A DNA stretch of 64,000 nt from the NCBI GenBank assembly GCA_902790625.1, contig CADASP010000021.1, forward strand, positions 24,254-88,253, in the 5' to 3' direction. The first letter of the stretch is position 1; each line of letters opens with the position of its first letter. This DNA is from an uncultured Prevotellaceae bacterium. GTDB lineage: Bacteria > Bacteroidota > Bacteroidia > Bacteroidales > Bacteroidaceae. Shown here one piece after another: positions 15,182 through 24,173 of this stretch. The translations under genes and the position numbers were made by a program. The notes beneath the pieces were generated by a model. It was not told the DNA's origin. It was given only the letters and a program-made list of their open reading frames with translations, and ran no database searches.

Positions 15182-16610
15182 CTATCAGACGACATCGCGC
15201 ACCATCCTGGCCGACCTGTACACCCCCGTGGGCATCTACATGCGACTCAGGGACATCTATCCGCAGAGCGCGCTCATGGAGAGTTCGGACTATCACGAGA
15301 AGAGCAACTCGCGCAGCTTCATCGGCATCAACCCCATGGCCAGCGTAGCCATCGGCCACGGCGTGGCCACCATCCACTTCCCCGATGCCACCACCATCAC
15401 GCAGCCCTTATCCGCAGGCTTCGGCTCTGCCGAAGCTATCCACGCCCTGATAGACCGCATCAAGGTGACGGGCGACGATGCCGGCGTGTGCGGACTCTAT
15501 GGATACACCAGCTTCAACGCCGTGCGCTATTTCGAGAATATCGACGTGAAAGACGAGACGCAGGAGAAGAACGACGCGCCCGACATGCTCTATATATTAT
15601 ATAAGGTGGTGATAGTGTTCGACCATCACAACAATCTGTTGAAGCTCGTCACCGTGGGCGATGCCGCAGAACTCGACAACATCCTTCGCGCCATGAACAA
15701 GGCCAGCGTGAAGGCCTACGACTTCCATCCCGTGGGCGATGTGCGCAGCACGCTCACCGACGATGAGCACCGCGAGAACATCCGCCGGGGCATACAGCAC
15801 TGTCTGCGGGGCGATGTGTTTCAGATTGTGCTCAGCCGCAGGTTCATTCAGTGCTACGAGGGCGACGACTTCAAACTGTATCGTGCTTTGCGCAGCATCA
15901 ACCCCAGCCCCTACCTGTTCTATTTCGACTTCGGCGGTTTCCGGATTTTCGGTTCCTCGCCCGAGACGCATTGCCGGATAGTGAGAGGTGAGAGGTGTGA
16001 GGTGAGAGGTGAGAGAATAGACTCACCCCTCACCACCTACACCGCCTACATCGACCCCATTGCCGGCACCACCAAGCGCACGGGCGATGCAGAGGCCGAC
16101 CGCAGGGGAGCGGAATATCTGCGCAACGACCCCAAGGAGAATGCCGAGCACGTGATGCTGGTGGACCTGGCCCGCAACGACCTGTCGAGAAACTGTCATC
16201 ATGTGAAGGTCGACTTCTACAAGGATTTGCAATACTATTCGCACGTCATCCACTTAGTGAGCCGTGTCAGCGGAGAACTCGACGAGGGTGCCGACCCCAT
16301 CAAGACGTTCATCGACACCTTCCCCGCCGGTACGCTTTCGGGAGCGCCGAAGGTGCGCGCCATGCAGCTCATCAGCGAGTATGAGCCACACAACCGTGGC
16401 GCCTATGGCGGCTGCATCGGCATCATCGGACTCGATGGCTCGCTCAACCAGGCCATCACCATCCGCACCTTCGTGTCGCGCAACGGCGAGCTGTGGTTTC
16501 AGGCCGGCGGCGGCATCGTGGCCAAGAGCGATGTGGAGTATGAGCTGCAGGAAGTGAACAACAAACTGGGGGCTTTGAGAAAGGCCATCCTCATGGCAGA
16601 GAACATGTAA
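15168..16610 (+). CDS. trpE: Anthranilate synthase component I
   Basis: TrpE makes anthranilate from chorismate using ammonia from TrpG. The 480-residue protein has the chorismate-binding core: HCLRGDVFQIVLSRRF, GSSPETH, IDPIAGTTKRTGD, FPAGTLSGAPKVRAMQLI and GGCIGIIGLDG. The N-terminal feedback domain keeps LLESS-like MESSDYHEKSNSR for Trp binding. About 20 residues between SSPETHCRI and IDPIAGT (VRGERCEVRGER and onward) are not expected in the family. They are encoded by five tandem 7-base units and flanking sequence at 15981-16030. The frame is intact. Confidence 0.96.
   Translation: MATFNYQTTSRTILADLYTPVGIYMRLRDIYPQSALMESSDYHEKSNSRSFIGINPMASVAIGHGVATIHFPDATTITQPLSAGFGSAEAIHALIDRIKVTGDDAGVCGLYGYTSFNAVRYFENIDVKDETQEKNDAPDMLYILYKVVIVFDHHNNLLKLVTVGDAAELDNILRAMNKASVKAYDFHPVGDVRSTLTDDEHRENIRRGIQHCLRGDVFQIVLSRRFIQCYEGDDFKLYRALRSINPSPYLFYFDFGGFRIFGSSPETHCRIVRGERCEVRGERIDSPLTTYTAYIDPIAGTTKRTGDAEADRRGAEYLRNDPKENAEHVMLVDLARNDLSRNCHHVKVDFYKDLQYYSHVIHLVSRVSGELDEGADPIKTFIDTFPAGTLSGAPKVRAMQLISEYEPHNRGAYGGCIGIIGLDGSLNQAITIRTFVSRNGELWFQAGGGIVAKSDVEYELQEVNNKLGALRKAILMAENM
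15981..16015 (+). repeat. Five tandem heptamers (GTGAGAG) inside trpE
   Basis: The units are GTGAGAG, GTGAGAG, GTGTGAG, GTGAGAG and GTGAGAG. They insert extra residues between two conserved chorismate-binding motifs without shifting the frame. Confidence 0.85.
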
Positions 16611-16628
16611 CAGAAAGGGCATAGCACA

Positions 16629-17192
16629 ATGAAAATAGTAATCATAGACAACTACGACTCGTTTACATACAACCTGAGTCATTTGGTAAAGGAGTTGGGA
16701 GCCGAGGTGACCGTCGTGCGCAACGACCAGTTCCGCCTTGAAGACCTCGAAGAGTTCAGCAAGATCATCCTCTCGCCAGGGCCTGGCATCCCGTCGGAGG
16801 CCGGACTCCTGCTCGATGTCATCCGCACCTATGCTGGCCGCAAGCCCATCCTGGGTGTCTGCTTAGGACATCAGGCCATCGGCGAAGTGTTTGGCGCCCA
16901 GTTGGAGAACCTCAGCAGCGTGTTCCACGGGGTGGCAACCCCCTGCAGCATCATCGCCGACGACCCCCTCTTCAGCGGCATTGAGAGGGACATCACCGTG
17001 GGGCGCTACCACTCGTGGGTGGTGTCGCGCGAGGGGCTGCCCCAGTGTCTCGAAGTCACCGCCGAGAGTCCCGAGGGGCAAATCATGGCCTTGCGCCATC
17101 GCCAGTTGAACGTGCGTGGCATCCAGTTCCACCCCGAAAGCGTGCTCACCCCCGACGGCAAGAAGATGCTGCAGAACTGGATGTTCCTCTGA
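16629..17192 (+). CDS. trpG: Anthranilate synthase component II (glutamine amidotransferase)
   Basis: TrpG is the class I glutamine amidotransferase that supplies ammonia to TrpE, and may also serve PabB. The protein has 187 residues. It contains NYDSFTYNL at the N-terminus, the oxyanion block ILSPGPGIPSEAG, nucleophile Cys78 in GVCLGHQAIGE, and the His-Glu pair in IQFHPESVLT. It sits 18 bases after trpE in the trp operon. Confidence 0.95.
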   Translation: MKIVIIDNYDSFTYNLSHLVKELGAEVTVVRNDQFRLEDLEEFSKIILSPGPGIPSEAGLLLDVIRTYAGRKPILGVCLGHQAIGEVFGAQLENLSSVFHGVATPCSIIADDPLFSGIERDITVGRYHSWVVSREGLPQCLEVTAESPEGQIMALRHRQLNVRGIQFHPESVLTPDGKKMLQNWMFL

Positions 17193-17264
17193 GCAGTAGA
17201 AAACAATGGCAATCGGTAGCCGAACATCAATTCATCAATACAAAAACTTATAAATAGAATCGAT

Positions 17265-18275
17265 ATGCAACAGACAATGAAAGAAATCCTGAACAGGATG
17301 CTGAACCACGAGGAGCTGACTCGTGAAGAAATGAAGACCATCCTGGTGGGCATCACCCACAGTGAGTATCCCAACGAGCAGATTACGGCGCTACTGACGG
17401 CGCTGCAGATGCGGGGCGTGACTGTCGACGAACTGCTCGGATTCCGCGACGGCATCCTGGAGACCGGCGTGCCCGCCATCCTCAATGCCGACCGTTACAT
17501 CGACGTCGTCGGCACCGGCGGCGACCGCAAGAACACCTTCAACATCTCCACCACCGCCTGTTTCGTCATCGCCGGAGCGGGCTACAAGGTGGCCAAGCAC
17601 GGCAACTACGCCGCCACCTCGGTCAGTGGTGCCTCGAACGTCATACAGCACCACGGTATCAAGTTCACCGACGACATCGACCGCCTGAACCGCTCGCTCA
17701 ACGAAGCTGGCATCGTCTACCTGCATGCCCAGCTCTTCGCCAAGGCCATGAAGTTCGTGGGACCCATCCGCAAGGCGCTGCAGTTCCCCACCATCTTCAA
17801 TCTGCTGGGCCCCATCGTCAATCCCTCGCAACCCAAATGCCAACTGCTCGGCGTGGCCAACCTCGACCAGATGCGCCTCTACCATCAGGTCTACCAGAAG
17901 ATAGGCATCGACTACGGCATCGTGAACTCCATCGACGGCTACGACGAGATCTCGCTCACGGGCGACTTCAAGGTGACCACCAATCACTATGAGCGCATCT
18001 TCCGTCCGCAGGATTTGGGTTTCGACATTGCCAAGCCCGAAGAGCTGGTGGGCGGTGCCACCGAGGAGGAGGCCGCCCAAATCTTCGACAGCGTGCTGGA
18101 GAACCGTGCCCTGCCTGCCCAGAAGAACATTGTGCTGGCCAATGCCGCCTTTGGCATCCAGGTGCTGGAGAAGGGGCAGAAGAGCATCGAGGAGTGCATC
18201 GCCATCGCTCGCGAGAGCATCGACAGTGGCAGTGCCCTCCGCACGTTCAAGAAATTCGTGGAATTAAACAGCTGA
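17265..18275 (+). CDS. trpD: Anthranilate phosphoribosyltransferase
   Basis: TrpD joins anthranilate to PRPP. The protein has 336 residues, a normal length. The signatures are VVGTGGDRKNTFNISTTA (PRPP-binding glycine-rich loop), VAKHGNYAATSVSGASNV and FNLLGPIVNPSQP. ATG 17277 (MKEILNRML) is an alternative start four codons later. It is followed by trpC after four bases. Confidence 0.96.
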   Translation: MQQTMKEILNRMLNHEELTREEMKTILVGITHSEYPNEQITALLTALQMRGVTVDELLGFRDGILETGVPAILNADRYIDVVGTGGDRKNTFNISTTACFVIAGAGYKVAKHGNYAATSVSGASNVIQHHGIKFTDDIDRLNRSLNEAGIVYLHAQLFAKAMKFVGPIRKALQFPTIFNLLGPIVNPSQPKCQLLGVANLDQMRLYHQVYQKIGIDYGIVNSIDGYDEISLTGDFKVTTNHYERIFRPQDLGFDIAKPEELVGGATEEEAAQIFDSVLENRALPAQKNIVLANAAFGIQVLEKGQKSIEECIAIARESIDSGSALRTFKKFVELNS

Positions 18276-18279
18276 GCGC

Positions 18280-19044
18280 ATGGACATCTTGCAGGAAATA
18301 GTGGCCCACAAACGCCAGGAGATAGAGCAGCTCTGCGCTAAGAAGGTTTCTTTGCGCCAGGCTTTGCTGCGGAGCGACACCGGCATCATCGCCGAGTTTA
18401 AGCGCCGCTCACCCTCGAAGGGTTGGATCAAGGAGGAGGGGCGTGCCGATATCATTCCGCTGTCGTATCAGCAGAATGGCGCTGCCGCCCTGAGCATCCT
18501 CACCGACGAACACTACTTTGGTGGCTCCGACGACTTCATCCGCCAAGCTCGTCGGGCGGGGGTCACGTTGCCCATCCTCTACAAGAACTTCGTCGTCGAC
18601 GAGGCGCAGCTCTATGCCGCCGTGCTCTGTGGCGCCTCGGCTGTGCTGCTGATAGCTGCCTGTCTCGACAAGAAGACGTGCAAGCATCTGATGGACAAAG
18701 CGCACCAGCTGGGCCTTGAGGTGCTCTTGGAGATGCACGCCGAGGAGGAGCTGGAATATGCCGAGCTGGAGCCTGACCTCTGCGGCATCAACAACCGCCA
18801 TCTCGGTTCGTTTGTCACCGATGTGCAAACCAGCTTCCGTCTGGCCGAGCTGCTGCCGAAAGATGCCGTGAAGGTCAGCGAGAGCGGCATCAGCAACCCC
18901 GACACCGTGAAGCATCTGCGCCAAGCCGGTTTCCGTGGCTTCCTCATCGGCGAAACCTTCATGAAAGCCCCCCATCCCGGCCAAGCCCTCGCCCATTTCA
19001 TCGGAAATCTCTCAACTCCTCAACTCCTAACTCCTAACTCCTAA
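18280..19044 (+). CDS. trpC: Indole-3-glycerol phosphate synthase
   Basis: TrpC closes the indole ring. The 254-residue TIM barrel has IIAEFKRRSPSKGWI, the catalytic-Lys block LYKNFVVDEAQ, and GINNRHLGSF. SESGIS and FLIGETFMKA form the phosphate site. The last ten or so residues (STPQLLTPNS) are not part of the barrel. They are encoded by the start of a heptamer array (19014-19071) that also fills the gap to trpF. Confidence 0.95.
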   Translation: MDILQEIVAHKRQEIEQLCAKKVSLRQALLRSDTGIIAEFKRRSPSKGWIKEEGRADIIPLSYQQNGAAALSILTDEHYFGGSDDFIRQARRAGVTLPILYKNFVVDEAQLYAAVLCGASAVLLIAACLDKKTCKHLMDKAHQLGLEVLLEMHAEEELEYAELEPDLCGINNRHLGSFVTDVQTSFRLAELLPKDAVKVSESGISNPDTVKHLRQAGFRGFLIGETFMKAPHPGQALAHFIGNLSTPQLLTPNS

Positions 19045-19071
19045 CTCTTAACTCCTAACTCCTAACTCTCC
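19014..19071 (+). repeat. Tandem AACTCCT heptamers at the trpC end and trpC-trpF gap
   Basis: Units of AACTCCT, with one AACTCTT variant, run with mostly 7-base spacing from inside the trpC 3' end to two bases before the trpF ATG. They encode the TrpC C-terminus. Confidence 0.9.
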
Positions 19072-19072
19072 A

Positions 19073-19666
19073 ATGGTAAAGGTCTGCGGCATGCGCGATG
19101 CCGATAATATTCGCGAGGTAGATGCTTTGGGCATCGACATGATAGGCTTCATCTTCTGGCCCAAGTCAAGCCGCTACGTCAGTGAGCGTCCTGCCTATCT
19201 GCCTCAGCGCGCCCAGCGCGTTGGTGTCTTCGTCGATGAGGATGTGGAGCAGGTGAGGCGCACAGCTGCTGACTACGCCCTCGACTACATCCAGCTCCAC
19301 GGCGCAGAGCATCCCGCGTACGTAGGCCAACTGCGCGAGTGGCGAATCATCAAGGCCTTCAACATCGCCACAGTCCACGACTTCGCCCAGACCAAGCCCT
19401 ACGAAGGCCTTGTCGACTATTTCCTCTTCGATGCCAAAGGCAAGTCGGTGGGGGGCAATGGCGAGAAGTTCGACTGGGATGTCCTTCAGGCGTATGCGGG
19501 CGGCACGCCCTTCCTCCTGAGCGGCGGCATCGGCCCTGACGATGCCGAGCGCGTGAAAGCCTTCCATCATCCCCAGTGTGTGGGCATCGACCTCAACTCG
19601 CGTTTCGAGAAGGAGCCAGGATTAAAAGATATCATCAAGTTAAAGACGTTTTTGAATCATGAATAA
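19073..19666 (+). CDS. trpF: Phosphoribosylanthranilate isomerase
   Basis: TrpF performs the Amadori rearrangement before TrpC. The 197-residue TIM barrel begins [16 protein letters not shown], where the KVCG Cys is catalytic, and has [33 protein letters not shown] and GIDLNSRFE with the catalytic Asp. The start lies two bases after the heptamer array. The 3' end overlaps trpA by eight bases. Confidence 0.96.
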   Translation: MVKVCGMRDADNIREVDALGIDMIGFIFWPKSSRYVSERPAYLPQRAQRVGVFVDEDVEQVRRTAADYALDYIQLHGAEHPAYVGQLREWRIIKAFNIATVHDFAQTKPYEGLVDYFLFDAKGKSVGGNGEKFDWDVLQAYAGGTPFLLSGGIGPDDAERVKAFHHPQCVGIDLNSRFEKEPGLKDIIKLKTFLNHE

Positions 19667-20462
19667 AATCAACCAACTCTTCGCCCAACGAGGCGACCGC
19701 AAGTTCCTCAGCCTCTATTTCTGTGCCGGCTGTCCAACGCTTGAAGGCACCGGCGACGTGATTCTCACCATGCAGCGCCGAGGCATCGACTTCATCGAGG
19801 TGGGCATTCCCTTCAGCGACCCGCTGGCTGATGGCCCCGTCATCCAGGGAGCCGCCACCCAGGCGCTGAAGAACGGCATGACGCTGCAGAAGCTCTTCCA
19901 TCAGCTGATGGCTATCAAGGACGACGTGGAGATTCCCCTCATCCTCATGGGCTATCTCAATCCCATTCTGCGCTATGGCATCGAGGCGTTCTGCCAAAGC
20001 TGTGTTGAGGCGGGTGTCAGCGGAGCCATCATCCCCGATTTGCCCTTCGACGACTACCAGAACATCGTGAAACCCATTGCCGACCGCTACGACCTGCGCA
20101 TCATCATGCTCATCACGCCCGAGACCAGTGCTGAGCGCATCCGCTTCATCGACCAAAACACCGACGGCTTCATCTACATGGTCAGCTCGGCTGCTATCAC
20201 GGGAGCCCAGAAGAGCTTCGACGAGCAGAAGCAGGAATATTTCCGCCGCATCAACCAGATGAACCTGCGCAATCCCCGTATGATAGGCTTTGGCATCAGC
20301 AATCATCAGACGCTTGCAGCCGCCCAGAGCAACGCCGCCGGCGCCATCATCGGTTCTAAGTTTGTGACTTTGCTGAACGAGGCTGAAGGCGATGCCGACA
20401 AAGCACTCGACAGACTGTTTGAAGCGCTCTCCGAACCAGAACCCAATCATCTGACGATATGA
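19659..20462 (+). CDS. trpA: Tryptophan synthase alpha subunit
   Basis: TrpA cleaves indole-glycerol phosphate and passes indole to TrpB. The 267-residue barrel has the catalytic Glu in [19 protein letters not shown], the Asp in [23 protein letters not shown], and the phosphate-binding GFGISNHQT. It is the last trp gene. dapF overlaps its stop by four bases (atga), so the two are translationally coupled. Confidence 0.96.
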   Translation: MNKINQLFAQRGDRKFLSLYFCAGCPTLEGTGDVILTMQRRGIDFIEVGIPFSDPLADGPVIQGAATQALKNGMTLQKLFHQLMAIKDDVEIPLILMGYLNPILRYGIEAFCQSCVEAGVSGAIIPDLPFDDYQNIVKPIADRYDLRIIMLITPETSAERIRFIDQNTDGFIYMVSSAAITGAQKSFDEQKQEYFRRINQMNLRNPRMIGFGISNHQTLAAAQSNAAGAIIGSKFVTLLNEAEGDADKALDRLFEALSEPEPNHLTI

Positions 20463-21355
20463 GCAAGATTCCTTTCACCAAGATGCACGGCTGCGGCAAC
20501 GACTATATCTATGTCAACGCCATGCAGCACCCCATCGCCGACCCTTCGGCCTGCGCCATTGCTTGGAGCGACCGCCACAAGGGTATCGGCTCCGACGGCC
20601 TGGTGCTCATCGACCGCTCGCCCATCCCCGAGGCCGACTTCTCCATGCGCATCTTCAACGCCGACGGCTCTGAGGCCATGATGTGTGGCAATGCCTCGAG
20701 ATGTATTGGCAAATATCTCTACGAAAGGGGACTCATCGCCAACACCACGTCGGAGGGCGAGGCCTGTGATGGCAAAGAGGTGCAGGTGAAGCTGCTCACC
20801 CTTTCCGGCATCAAGACGCTCTATCTTCACATTGCCAACAACGTTGTCGAGAGTGTCACTGTCGACATGGGCGTTCCCGTTTTCGATGACGAGAACCTCT
20901 TCAACCCCCAGCTGGCGAAGAGCCTGTCTGCCATTCCTGCCTCTCGCAGTGGGGGAGGGGAGGAGGCTGCACTCTTCGTGTCGATGGGGAATCCCCACTA
21001 CGTCATCTTCACCCACGACGTGGAGCAGGTCTCCGTGACGGGTCCTCTGTTGGAGCATCATCCCGCCTTTCCCCAGCGCTGCAACATCGAATTTGCGACC
21101 CCCCTTCCGTCGGCCGAAGAGGACGCCAAGGCTTTCCGCACTCGGGTGTGGGAGCGTGGCAGCGGCATCACCCAGGCCTGTGGCACTGGTGCTTGTGCCA
21201 CCGCTGTGGCAGCCTGTGTCATGGGCCGCGCAGGGCGCCAGGTGCAGATAGTGATGGATGGCGGCACCCTCGGCATCGAGTGGCGCGAGAGCGACAATCA
21301 TGTCTACATGACCGGCCCCGCCGCCTTCGCCTTCGACGGCGAGGTGGAGGGGTAG
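20459..21355 (+). CDS. dapF: Diaminopimelate epimerase
   Basis: DapF converts LL- to meso-diaminopimelate for lysine and peptidoglycan. The 298-residue protein has both active-site Cys residues: Cys79 in [12 protein letters not shown] and Cys241 in [11 protein letters not shown]. It also has [10 protein letters not shown] near the N-terminus. A small Ser/Gly-rich stretch (ASRSGGGEE) near residue 165 is unusual for the family and is encoded by a G-rich run. It overlaps trpA, placing a lysine/cell-wall step under trp operon control. Confidence 0.95.
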   Translation: MSKIPFTKMHGCGNDYIYVNAMQHPIADPSACAIAWSDRHKGIGSDGLVLIDRSPIPEADFSMRIFNADGSEAMMCGNASRCIGKYLYERGLIANTTSEGEACDGKEVQVKLLTLSGIKTLYLHIANNVVESVTVDMGVPVFDDENLFNPQLAKSLSAIPASRSGGGEEAALFVSMGNPHYVIFTHDVEQVSVTGPLLEHHPAFPQRCNIEFATPLPSAEEDAKAFRTRVWERGSGITQACGTGACATAVAACVMGRAGRQVQIVMDGGTLGIEWRESDNHVYMTGPAAFAFDGEVEG

Positions 21356-21446
21356 GGGAGGACCATTCCTACTTTTCCGCCTCACCACTATAATATTTCA
21401 GCGGTTTGCCCGTTGATAATCATAAGAACTTGAAAGCAGAAATGGT

Positions 21447-22151
21447 ATGAGAAAGATGTTCTTCATGGCGATGCTGTGCGCTGTCGGCATGGGTGCTGCG
21501 GCACAGGACGAGATAGAGACAACGATGGGCGCAGATGTGGTGAGCAACTACGTCTGGCGAGGACAGGACTTGGGCAGCGTGTCGCTGCAGCCTATGCTCG
21601 GAGTGGGATGGCGAGGGCTGTCGCTCGCTGCTTGGGGCAATGTGGGCCTGTCGGACCCTGACGACGCGAAAGAGATCGACCTGACGCTGGGCTACACCCT
21701 CGGCGGCTTGAACATCGGCATCACCGACTACTGGGTGAGCAAGGATGGCCTCGACCCGCAGGGGCGCTATTTCAAATACGATGCCCATGGCACGAACCAC
21801 GTCTTTGAGGCAAACATCGGCTACGACTTCGGCTTCGCCTCGCTGCAGTGGTTCACGAACTTCTCGGGCAACGACTACAAGGACGACGGCAAGCGCGCCT
21901 ATAGCAGCTATGTAGAGGCATCGGTGCCCTTCAAGCTGGCCACGGTCGACTGGACGGCTACGGCAGGTGCCGTCCCCGCTGCCACCGACTACTACGGCGC
22001 CACGGGCTTTGCCGTGACCAACCTGTCGCTGAAGGCCGCAAAGGACATCAAGGTCACCGACGCGTTCTCCATTCCCGTCTTCGCGCAGTTCGTGGGCAAT
22101 CCCTGTTCGCAAAAAGCCTACTTGGTGTTCGGGCTGACGCTGCAACCATAA
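21447..22151 (+). CDS. Outer-membrane beta-barrel protein, TorF-like
   Basis: The 234-residue protein has a signal peptide (MRKMFFMAMLCAVGMGAAAQ). Alternating-hydrophobicity strands follow, typical of a small outer-membrane barrel (VSNYVWRGQDLGSVSLQPML, LGYTLGGLNIGITDYWVS). The pattern 'SNYVWRG' near the mature N-terminus is shared with the TorF/Gcw_chp porin-like family. No enzymatic motif is present. It is a single gene with a strong terminator shared with convergent gdhA. The substrate is unknown. Confidence 0.65.
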   Translation: MRKMFFMAMLCAVGMGAAAQDEIETTMGADVVSNYVWRGQDLGSVSLQPMLGVGWRGLSLAAWGNVGLSDPDDAKEIDLTLGYTLGGLNIGITDYWVSKDGLDPQGRYFKYDAHGTNHVFEANIGYDFGFASLQWFTNFSGNDYKDDGKRAYSSYVEASVPFKLATVDWTATAGAVPAATDYYGATGFAVTNLSLKAAKDIKVTDAFSIPVFAQFVGNPCSQKAYLVFGLTLQP

Positions 22152-22161
22152 TAGAAAAAGA

Positions 22162-22191
22162 GAAGGCTTCCTCCGATTGGGGGAAGCCTTC
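22162..22191. terminator. Bidirectional terminator between the barrel gene and gdhA
   Basis: GAAGGCTTCC (22162-22171) pairs with GGAAGCCTTC (22182-22191). It is flanked by AGAAAAAG on the left and TTTCG on the right, so it can serve both convergent genes. Confidence 0.85.
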
Positions 22192-22216
22192 TTTCGATAT
22201 TGGAGCTGAGTGTGCT

Positions 22217-23554
22217 TTACACCAGTCCTTGAGCCATCATGGCCTTGGCCACCTTCATGAAGCCGGCCACGTTGGCACCCTTCACGTAGTTGATGTAGCC
22301 GTCGGGCTGTGTGCCATATTTCACGCAGTTCTCGTGAATATCGTTCATGATGCGCTTCAGGTAGTCGTCCACCTCCTTGGCTGTCCAGCTCAGACGCTCG
22401 CTGTTCTGCGACATCTCCAGTCCGCTGACGCTCACGCCGCCGGCGTTGCTGGCCTTGCCCGGTGAGTAGAGGATCTTGGCATCCTGGAAGATCTTGATGG
22501 CCTCGGGCAGCGAGGGCATGTTGGCACCCTCAGCCACGGCGATGACGCCATTGTTCACCAGTGCCTGAGCCTCTTCGCCGTTGATTTCGTTCTGCGTGGC
22601 GCAGGGCAGGGCGATGTCGGCCTTCTCGTACCAGGGGCGCATGTTGGCGTGATAGACAGCCGTGGGATACTCCTCCACATACTCCTTGATGCGTCCGCGC
22701 TCGATGTTCTTCAGCTCCATGATGTAGTCGAGCTTCTCGCGGTCGATGCCGTCGGGGTCGTAGATGTAGCCATCGCTGTCGCTCATGGTGAGCACCTTGG
22801 CACCCAGTTGCAGACACTTCTCGGCAGCATACTGAGCCACGTTGCCGGCGCCGCTGATGAGCACGCTCTTGCCAGCCAGCTCAATGCCGCGTGTGGCGAG
22901 CATGGAGGTGAGGAAGTAGACGGTGCCGTAGCCCGTAGCCTCGGGGCGGATGAGTGAGCCGCCGAAGGGGATTCCCTTGCCGGTGAGCACGCCCTGGAAC
23001 TGGTGGGTGAGCTTCTTGTACTGTCCGAAGAGGTAGCCTACCTCGCGGCCGCCCACGCCGATGTCGCCAGCGGGAACGTCCTCATCGGGACCAATCACGC
23101 GATAGAGCTCGTTCATGAAGGCCTGGCAGAAGCGCATCACCTCGGCGTCGCTCTTGCCACGGGGCGAGAAGTCGCTGCCGCCCTTGGCACCGCCCATGGG
23201 CAGCGTGGTGAGCGAGTTCTTGAATGTCTGCTCGAAGGCCAGGAACTTCAGGATTCCCAGGTTCACGCTCTTGTGATAGCGCAGTCCACCTTTGTAGGGG
23301 CCAATGGCGTTGTTGTGCTGGATGCGATAGCCCATGTTGGTCTGCACCTGCCCTTTGTCGTCGACCCATGTGACGCGGAATTCCAACACTCTGTCGGGGA
23401 TGCACAGGCGCTCGATGAGGTTCGATTTCTCAAACTCAGGGTGCTTGTTGTACTCTTCCTCGATGGTTGGTAGCACTTGGCTCACTGCCTGGATGTACTC
23501 CGGCTCGTTGGGGAAACGCTGTTTCAAGCTTTCCACTACTTGTTGCGCATTCAT
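22217..23554 (-). CDS. gdhA: NADP-specific glutamate dehydrogenase
   Basis: GdhA reductively aminates 2-oxoglutarate to glutamate, a main route of ammonia assimilation in rumen and gut Bacteroidales. The 445-residue protein is a normal hexameric GDH. Features seen are GYRIQHNNAIGPYKGGLRYH (read in parts), the substrate-Lys block PMGGAKGGSDF, catalytic Asp in DVPAGDIGVGGREVGYL, a Rossmann fold SVLISGAGNVAQYAAEK, and GANMPSLPEA. It is transcribed alone from its own promoter and converges on the barrel gene. Confidence 0.97.
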   Translation of the reverse strand: MNAQQVVESLKQRFPNEPEYIQAVSQVLPTIEEEYNKHPEFEKSNLIERLCIPDRVLEFRVTWVDDKGQVQTNMGYRIQHNNAIGPYKGGLRYHKSVNLGILKFLAFEQTFKNSLTTLPMGGAKGGSDFSPRGKSDAEVMRFCQAFMNELYRVIGPDEDVPAGDIGVGGREVGYLFGQYKKLTHQFQGVLTGKGIPFGGSLIRPEATGYGTVYFLTSMLATRGIELAGKSVLISGAGNVAQYAAEKCLQLGAKVLTMSDSDGYIYDPDGIDREKLDYIMELKNIERGRIKEYVEEYPTAVYHANMRPWYEKADIALPCATQNEINGEEAQALVNNGVIAVAEGANMPSLPEAIKIFQDAKILYSPGKASNAGGVSVSGLEMSQNSERLSWTAKEVDDYLKRIMNDIHENCVKYGTQPDGYINYVKGANVAGFMKVAKAMMAQGLV

Positions 23555-23613
23555 AATCTTTTACCTTTACGTTGAACTATAATGTTATGTGTGGTTGTTG
23601 CTGTTGGCGGTTG

Positions 23614-23644
23614 CAAAGGTAAAGCAAAAAGTTGGAATCTGCAA
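23614..23644 (-). promoter_or_regulatory. gdhA promoter
   Basis: On the minus strand, TTG at 23644-23642, a 20-base spacer and TACCTTTG at 23621-23614 match the -33/-7 consensus. Confidence 0.75.
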
Positions 23645-23702
23645 CAATTTATCCAAAAAATTTCACAAAAACTATCTTTTTGTCGCAAATTAATGATTCT
23701 GG

Positions 23703-24173
23703 TCAACGTTTTGTAACCTTTCTGCGCTCGCTGGGCTTCATTTTTGCGTAGCGCCGCCATTCTTGTGCGCCGTTGGCGCATCGCTCCAGATAGTCGGGTT
23801 CGTACATGTGGGCGTAGGCTTCTATCTCGAAAGGGTTCAGATAGTAGGCGGCGTTGTGCATGTAGCGGTTCATCGGCAACGCGCGCACGTAGTACCATAT
23901 ATATAATATGTAGAAGCAGAGCCATGAGTTGTGGGTGGCCTGCGCCTGTCGCAGGTGTATGGTTTCGTGGCGTTTCAGGCTGCTATGTATCAGGGGCCGT
24001 TCGTTCAGTGCATCCGCTTCCTCTTGCGTATGCACCACGATGTGTCCGAAGAAGGTCAGTGCTTCATATCCTTTGCCCAGCCAGAAGCTTTCTTTCAGGA
24101 TGGGCATCTCGGTGATGCGGCTGGGTCGCCGTGCCGTCAGCATCAGCCATAGCAGTCGGAAGGGGTTGCTCAT
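23703..24173 (-). CDS. Putative zinc-metallopeptidase-like protein (HExxH)
   Basis: The 156-residue protein was not assigned to a named family. It contains HETIH, an HExxH zinc-binding motif, within SLKRHETIHLRQAQ. About 45 residues later NPFEIEAYAHMYEPDYL offers Glu residues suitable as a third ligand, as in gluzincins. An aromatic-rich segment between them (WLCFYILYIWYYVRAL) may be membrane-associated. No signal peptide is evident. Its start overlaps the stop of the upstream thioredoxin-fold lipoprotein by four bases, so the two are co-translated and perhaps act together in the envelope. Confidence 0.6.
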   Translation of the reverse strand: MSNPFRLLWLMLTARRPSRITEMPILKESFWLGKGYEALTFFGHIVVHTQEEADALNERPLIHSSLKRHETIHLRQAQATHNSWLCFYILYIWYYVRALPMNRYMHNAAYYLNPFEIEAYAHMYEPDYLERCANGAQEWRRYAKMKPSERRKVTKR

